Part shown: one piece after another, positions 5,496-8,086 of the stretch
Layout of the letters: every line of letters begins with the position of its first letter
How positions within the stretch are numbered: the stretch's first letter is position 1
From: Acidimicrobiia bacterium
Lineage (GTDB): Bacteria; Actinomycetota; Acidimicrobiia; Acidimicrobiales; AC-14
Length of the DNA stretch: 8,086 nucleotides
NCBI GenBank assembly: GCA_019243595.1
Contig: JAFAUA010000544.1
Span: 1 to 8,086, forward strand
Direction of reading: 5' to 3'
Made by a program: the position numbers and the translations under genes
Notes under the pieces: generated by a model
What the model was told of the DNA's origin: nothing
The model's input: only the letters and a program-made list of their open reading frames with translations
The model's database searches: none

Positions 5496-5981
5496 AGGTT
5501 GGGCGAGCCGGTCGAGTGGGCGCTGCACTGCACGACGATCCTCGCCCTGCTCCCCGATGACGCCGCCCTGCCGGCGTCGAAGCTCGCCGAGTTCCACGGC
5601 GTGCCGGCGGCCTACCTGGCCAAGGCCCTCCAGTCGCTGTCCCGGGCCGGGATCGTCGAGTCGGTGCCCGGCCGCCACGGCGGCTACCGCCTGGGCGTTC
5701 CGGCAGCCGAGGTGACGATCCTCGACGTGGTCGAGGCCGTCGAAGGCCACGAGACCAGCTTCCGGTGCACGGAAATCAGAAAGCGCGGACCCGCGAAGGT
5801 GTCTCCGCGCCTCTACTCACCGGTGTGCGCCATCGCCGAGGCCATGTACCGCGCCGACGAAGCGTGGCGAGCGGAACTGCGGAAGACGACGATCGCCGAC
5901 CTGCTCGGGCGGTTGGCGACGACCGTCCCGATCGAGGCGGCGGTGAAGGGGGCCGCCTATCTCCAGGAGGTGCTGTCGTGA
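5493..5981 (+). CDS. Rrf2-family transcription regulator, RsrR-like [2Fe-2S] redox sensor
   Basis: A 162-residue Rrf2 protein with an N-terminal winged helix-turn-helix: MRLGEPVEWALHC, the recognition region HGVPAAYLAKALQSLSRAGI (35-54), the wing GRHGGYRLG (60-68), then ITLLDVVEAVEG-like VTILDVVEAVEG (74-85). Glu8, Trp9, His12, Cys92 and Cys112 match Glu8, Trp9, His12, Cys90 and Cys110 of Streptomyces venezuelae RsrR, where Glu, His and both cysteines bind the [2Fe-2S] cluster and Trp9 moves on redox change; the 20-residue cysteine spacing is identical. The three-cysteine ligand set of IscR or NsrR is not present. Cys13 is an extra nearby cysteine. Start ATG 5493 gives the standard family N-terminus. 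Its stop overlaps the next gene (GTGA), so regulator and NAD(P)-binding partner are translated together. A 29-bp dyad over its start suggests autoregulation. Confidence 0.9.
   Translation: MRLGEPVEWALHCTTILALLPDDAALPASKLAEFHGVPAAYLAKALQSLSRAGIVESVPGRHGGYRLGVPAAEVTILDVVEAVEGHETSFRCTEIRKRGPAKVSPRLYSPVCAIAEAMYRADEAWRAELRKTTIADLLGRLATTVPIEAAVKGAAYLQEVLS
5965..5970 (+). promoter_or_regulatory. Ribosome-binding site deciding the GTG start of the NAD(P)-binding gene
   Basis: AGGAGG lies seven bases upstream of GTG 5978, inside the end of the Rrf2 gene. The open frame extends upstream to about 5765, but this perfect Shine-Dalgarno sequence and the Rossmann start MSKVFVVGATG fix the start at 5978. 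Confidence 0.8.
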
Positions 5982-7348
5982 GCAAAGTCTTCGTTGTTGG
6001 AGCGACTGGCGTGGTCGGGTGGCGCGCCGTCCGAGATCTGGTCAAGGCCGGCCACGACGTGACCGCGGTCGCGCGCACCCCGGCCAAGGCCGCCACGTTG
6101 CGGGAGCTCGGCGCCACCCCCGTCAGCGTCGACGTCTTCGACGCGGCCGCCGTCAAAGAGGCGGTCGCCGGTCACGACGTCGTGGCCAACCTGGCCACCC
6201 ACATCCCGCCCACGTGGAAGATGGCGATGCCGAAGGCCTGGGACGAGAACGACCGGATCCGCCGCGAGGTGTCGCGCAACCTGGTCGACGCCGCCCTGGC
6301 GACTGGCGCCGAGCGCTACATCCAGGAGTCGATCGCCTTCATGTACGGCGATCACGGCGCGGAGTGGATCGACGAGGAGACCCCTCTGGCGCCGGTCCCG
6401 TACGTGCAGTCCGCGGTGGAGGGCGAAGACCAGGCGCGGCGGTTCACCGACGGCGGAGGCATCGGAATCGTGCTTCGCTTCGGCGGCTTCTACGGGCCGG
6501 ACTCCGGTCAGACCCGCGACATGGTCCGCGCCGCACGAGCGCACCTCGCGCCCGCCCTCGGCTCGCGGGACTCCTACTTCCCGGCCCTCCATCTCGACGA
6601 CGCCGGGTCGGCGGTCGTCGCCGCTCTGGACGCGCCGGCCGGGACCTACAACGTCGTGGGCGACGCCCTTACGTGGGGCGAGCAGATGGATGCCCTCGCC
6701 GGCGCCGTCGGCGTTCGCCGGCTGGCGTTCCCGCCTGCCGCAGGCGTGAAGATGGCGGGGAAAGCGGCGGCCCTGATGCAGCGGTCAGAGCGGGTCTCGA
6801 GCGCCAAGTTCAAGAAGGCGACCGGGTGGGAGCCCGCCTACCCGAGCTCCCGCGATGGCTGGCCGGCCGTCGTGCGCCAGATGGGGCAGACGCCGAAGGT
6901 GAGCAAGCTTGCTCGCATCCTCCTCCTCTTCATCCTCATCCCGACGCTGGAGCTCGGCGTGTGGGCGACGCTCGCCCCCCAGTCCTTCTTCAAGAGCTTC
7001 CCGGGTGGCGGCCAGCACTGGGTCGCTGTTGACGGGCCGTTCAACGAGCACCTGGTGCGCGACTTCGGCGCCCTGAACCTGGCAGTGGCGCTCGTGCTGA
7101 TCGTTGCCCTCGTCGTCGGGTCGCGGTTACTCGCCACGACCGCGGCGGGCGCGGCGCTGGTCTTCGCGCTTCCCCACACGCTGTACCACCTGTTCAATCT
7201 GCAGGTGTTCAGCGGCAGCGACAAGTTCGCGAACGTGGTGTCGTTGGCGATCACCGTCGTCCTGCCCATCGCCGTGATTTGGTCCGCTCAGCGAACTCAG
7301 ATGACCAGCGTCGCCAGCTCCTCGAGGGCGTCGGTCGCGTCGCCGTAG
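5978..7348 (+). CDS. NAD(P)-binding epimerase/NmrA-like protein fused to a four-helix membrane domain
   Basis: A 456-residue two-part protein. Residues 1-305 form an extended/atypical short-chain-dehydrogenase Rossmann domain: the nucleotide-binding loop GATGVVG (8-14), basic Arg33 after strand 2 (suggesting NADP(H)), QESIAFMYG (116-124) and LRFGGFYGP (166-174). The catalytic YxxxK lysine is absent (Tyr142 is followed by VQSA), so a sensor or regulatory role like NmrA is as likely as a redox reaction. Residues about 312-436 hold four predicted membrane helices (312-331, 363-381, 384-404, 417-436), with NEHLVRDFG (356-364) and LPHTLYHLF (398-406) resembling small actinobacterial membrane proteins usually encoded separately. 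The GTG start overlaps the Rrf2 stop. The last 52 bases overlap the dehydrogenase gene on the other strand. The substrate is unknown; the membrane domain would tether the Rossmann domain at the inner face. Confidence 0.87.
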   Translation: MSKVFVVGATGVVGWRAVRDLVKAGHDVTAVARTPAKAATLRELGATPVSVDVFDAAAVKEAVAGHDVVANLATHIPPTWKMAMPKAWDENDRIRREVSRNLVDAALATGAERYIQESIAFMYGDHGAEWIDEETPLAPVPYVQSAVEGEDQARRFTDGGGIGIVLRFGGFYGPDSGQTRDMVRAARAHLAPALGSRDSYFPALHLDDAGSAVVAALDAPAGTYNVVGDALTWGEQMDALAGAVGVRRLAFPPAAGVKMAGKAAALMQRSERVSSAKFKKATGWEPAYPSSRDGWPAVVRQMGQTPKVSKLARILLLFILIPTLELGVWATLAPQSFFKSFPGGGQHWVAVDGPFNEHLVRDFGALNLAVALVLIVALVVGSRLLATTAAGAALVFALPHTLYHLFNLQVFSGSDKFANVVSLAITVVLPIAVIWSAQRTQMTSVASSSRASVASP

Positions 7349-8086
7349 GCCTGCTGCAGCGTCAGCAGGCGCTTGTAGAACAGATGGACGTCGTGCTCCC
7401 ACGTGAAGCCGACGCCGCCGAAAATCTGGATGGCTGACGCGCCGATGCGCGGGAAGGCGTCGGCCGCGAAGGCCTTGGCCATCACCGCGGCGCGGTGGCG
7501 CTCGTCCGGATCCGCCGCATCGCAGGCCCACAGGGCGTAGTAGGCACCGGCGCGACCGAGCTCGAGCGCCTGGAGCATGTCGGCGCACAGGTGTTGCACG
7601 GCCTGGAACGAGCCGATGGGCCGGTCGAACTGCACCCGCTCCTTGGCGTAAGCGACCGCCATGTCGAGGGCGGCGTGGGCGGCGCCGACGGCGTCGGTCA
7701 CGAGGGCGACGAGGATCCGGTCGACGACCTCGTCCACGTCAAAGGGGCCGAGGTGACGGCCGGGCGTGCCGTCCAGAGAGAGGGTCCCAAAGGAACGGGT
7801 CCCGTCGACGGTTGGCGCGTGCTCGATCGCCAGCCCCTCGGCTTCCCGGTCGACGGCGTAGAGGCCGTCGGACGCACTGACGAGCAGGACGTCCGCCACC
7901 GACGCATCAGCGACGAACGTCTTGGTGCCGGTGAGTGAGCCACCGTCGTAGGTCGTCGCGGGGCGATGCCAGCTGCGCCCGTCGCCTTCGAGGAGAGCGA
8001 CGGTGGCGATCACCGAGCCGTCGGCGATCGTGGGGAGAAGGTCGGCGCCGTCGTCAGCTGTCGCCAGCGCGGTGACGGCCGCCACC
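7297..8086 (-). CDS. Acyl-CoA dehydrogenase, C-terminal part (continues off right edge)
   Basis: About 262 residues of an FAD-dependent acyl-CoA dehydrogenase are visible; the N-terminal helical domain lies beyond the window. The visible part begins near the end of the N-terminal domain, then covers the middle beta domain (GGSLTGTKTFVADASVADVL at visible residues 48-67) and the C-terminal helical domain with the signature YAKERVQFDRPIGSFQAVQH (146-165) and IFGGVGFTWEHDVHLFYKR (221-239). These motifs are typical of actinobacterial FadE proteins in steroid and fatty-acid clusters. The MCAD-type catalytic glutamate in a YEGT motif is not seen: the aligned segment reads QQAYGDA (244-250). The base may be elsewhere, or this may be one subunit of a heterotetramer, as in the FadE pairs of cholesterol degradation. 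The stop TGA at 7299-7297 falls inside the convergent gene. The GTG at the window edge is internal, not a start. Confidence 0.93.
   Translation of the reverse strand, partial: VAAVTALATADDGADLLPTIADGSVIATVALLEGDGRSWHRPATTYDGGSLTGTKTFVADASVADVLLVSASDGLYAVDREAEGLAIEHAPTVDGTRSFGTLSLDGTPGRHLGPFDVDEVVDRILVALVTDAVGAAHAALDMAVAYAKERVQFDRPIGSFQAVQHLCADMLQALELGRAGAYYALWACDAADPDERHRAAVMAKAFAADAFPRIGASAIQIFGGVGFTWEHDVHLFYKRLLTLQQAYGDATDALEELATLVI

Noticed and set aside
5765..5977. Upstream extension of the NAD(P)-binding gene frame into the Rrf2 gene
   Set aside because: The extension reads as an Arg-rich shadow of Rrf2. The AGGAGG at 5965-5970 and the Rossmann N-terminus fix the start at 5978.

Overview
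This 8,086-base window is GC-rich DNA with strong G/C preference at third codon positions, frequent GTG/TTG starts and densely overlapping genes. It looks like an actinobacterial chromosome; an Acidimicrobiia-like or mycobacterial/rhodococcal relative is plausible, but the window alone cannot settle this. Almost all of it is coding. I see no RNA genes, CRISPR arrays, insertion sequences or phage genes.

Layout, left to right. (1) A minus-strand gene just begins at the left edge (12 codons, amidohydrolase-like) and is divergent from a plus-strand acyl-CoA synthetase (86-1531). (2) The synthetase converges on a minus-strand amidase (1640-2752). The gap between them holds a 16-bp perfect inverted repeat that is probably a bidirectional terminator. 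(3) The amidase is divergent from a tight plus-strand operon (2797-5196): a MaoC hydratase, a carboxymuconolactone-decarboxylase-like protein without the usual cysteines, a DUF35 zinc-ribbon/OB protein, and a thiolase-fold protein without thiolase catalytic residues. Each junction is a 4-base stop/start overlap. (4) A small one-pass membrane protein with a Lys/Ala/Pro-rich tail follows (5236-5454). (5) A second unit, with its own AT-rich promoter/operator, encodes an Rrf2-family regulator resembling the [2Fe-2S] redox sensor RsrR (5493-5981). It overlaps a Rossmann-fold NAD(P)-binding protein fused to four predicted membrane helices (5978-7348). (6) A partial acyl-CoA dehydrogenase on the minus strand runs off the right edge (7297-8086) and overlaps the end of the preceding gene tail to tail.

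How the genes may work together. Activation (acyl-CoA synthetase), alpha-beta dehydrogenation (acyl-CoA dehydrogenase), hydration (MaoC) and carbon-carbon cleavage (thiolase-fold protein plus DUF35 partner) form a nearly complete acyl-CoA side-chain degradation route. No 3-hydroxyacyl-CoA dehydrogenase is visible. Together with the unusual thiolase-fold active site, this resembles the aldolytic cholesterol side-chain route (ChsH1/ChsH2/Ltp2) more than ordinary thiolytic beta-oxidation. The substrate is unknown; a sterol, terpenoid or branched acid are all possible.

The two observations most worth following are the RsrR-like regulator with its 29-bp dyad over the start codon and a membrane-fused NAD(P)-binding partner, and the MaoC/CMD-like/DUF35/thiolase-like operon with atypical residues at key catalytic or metal-binding positions. 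I did not find a wholly new kind of system.
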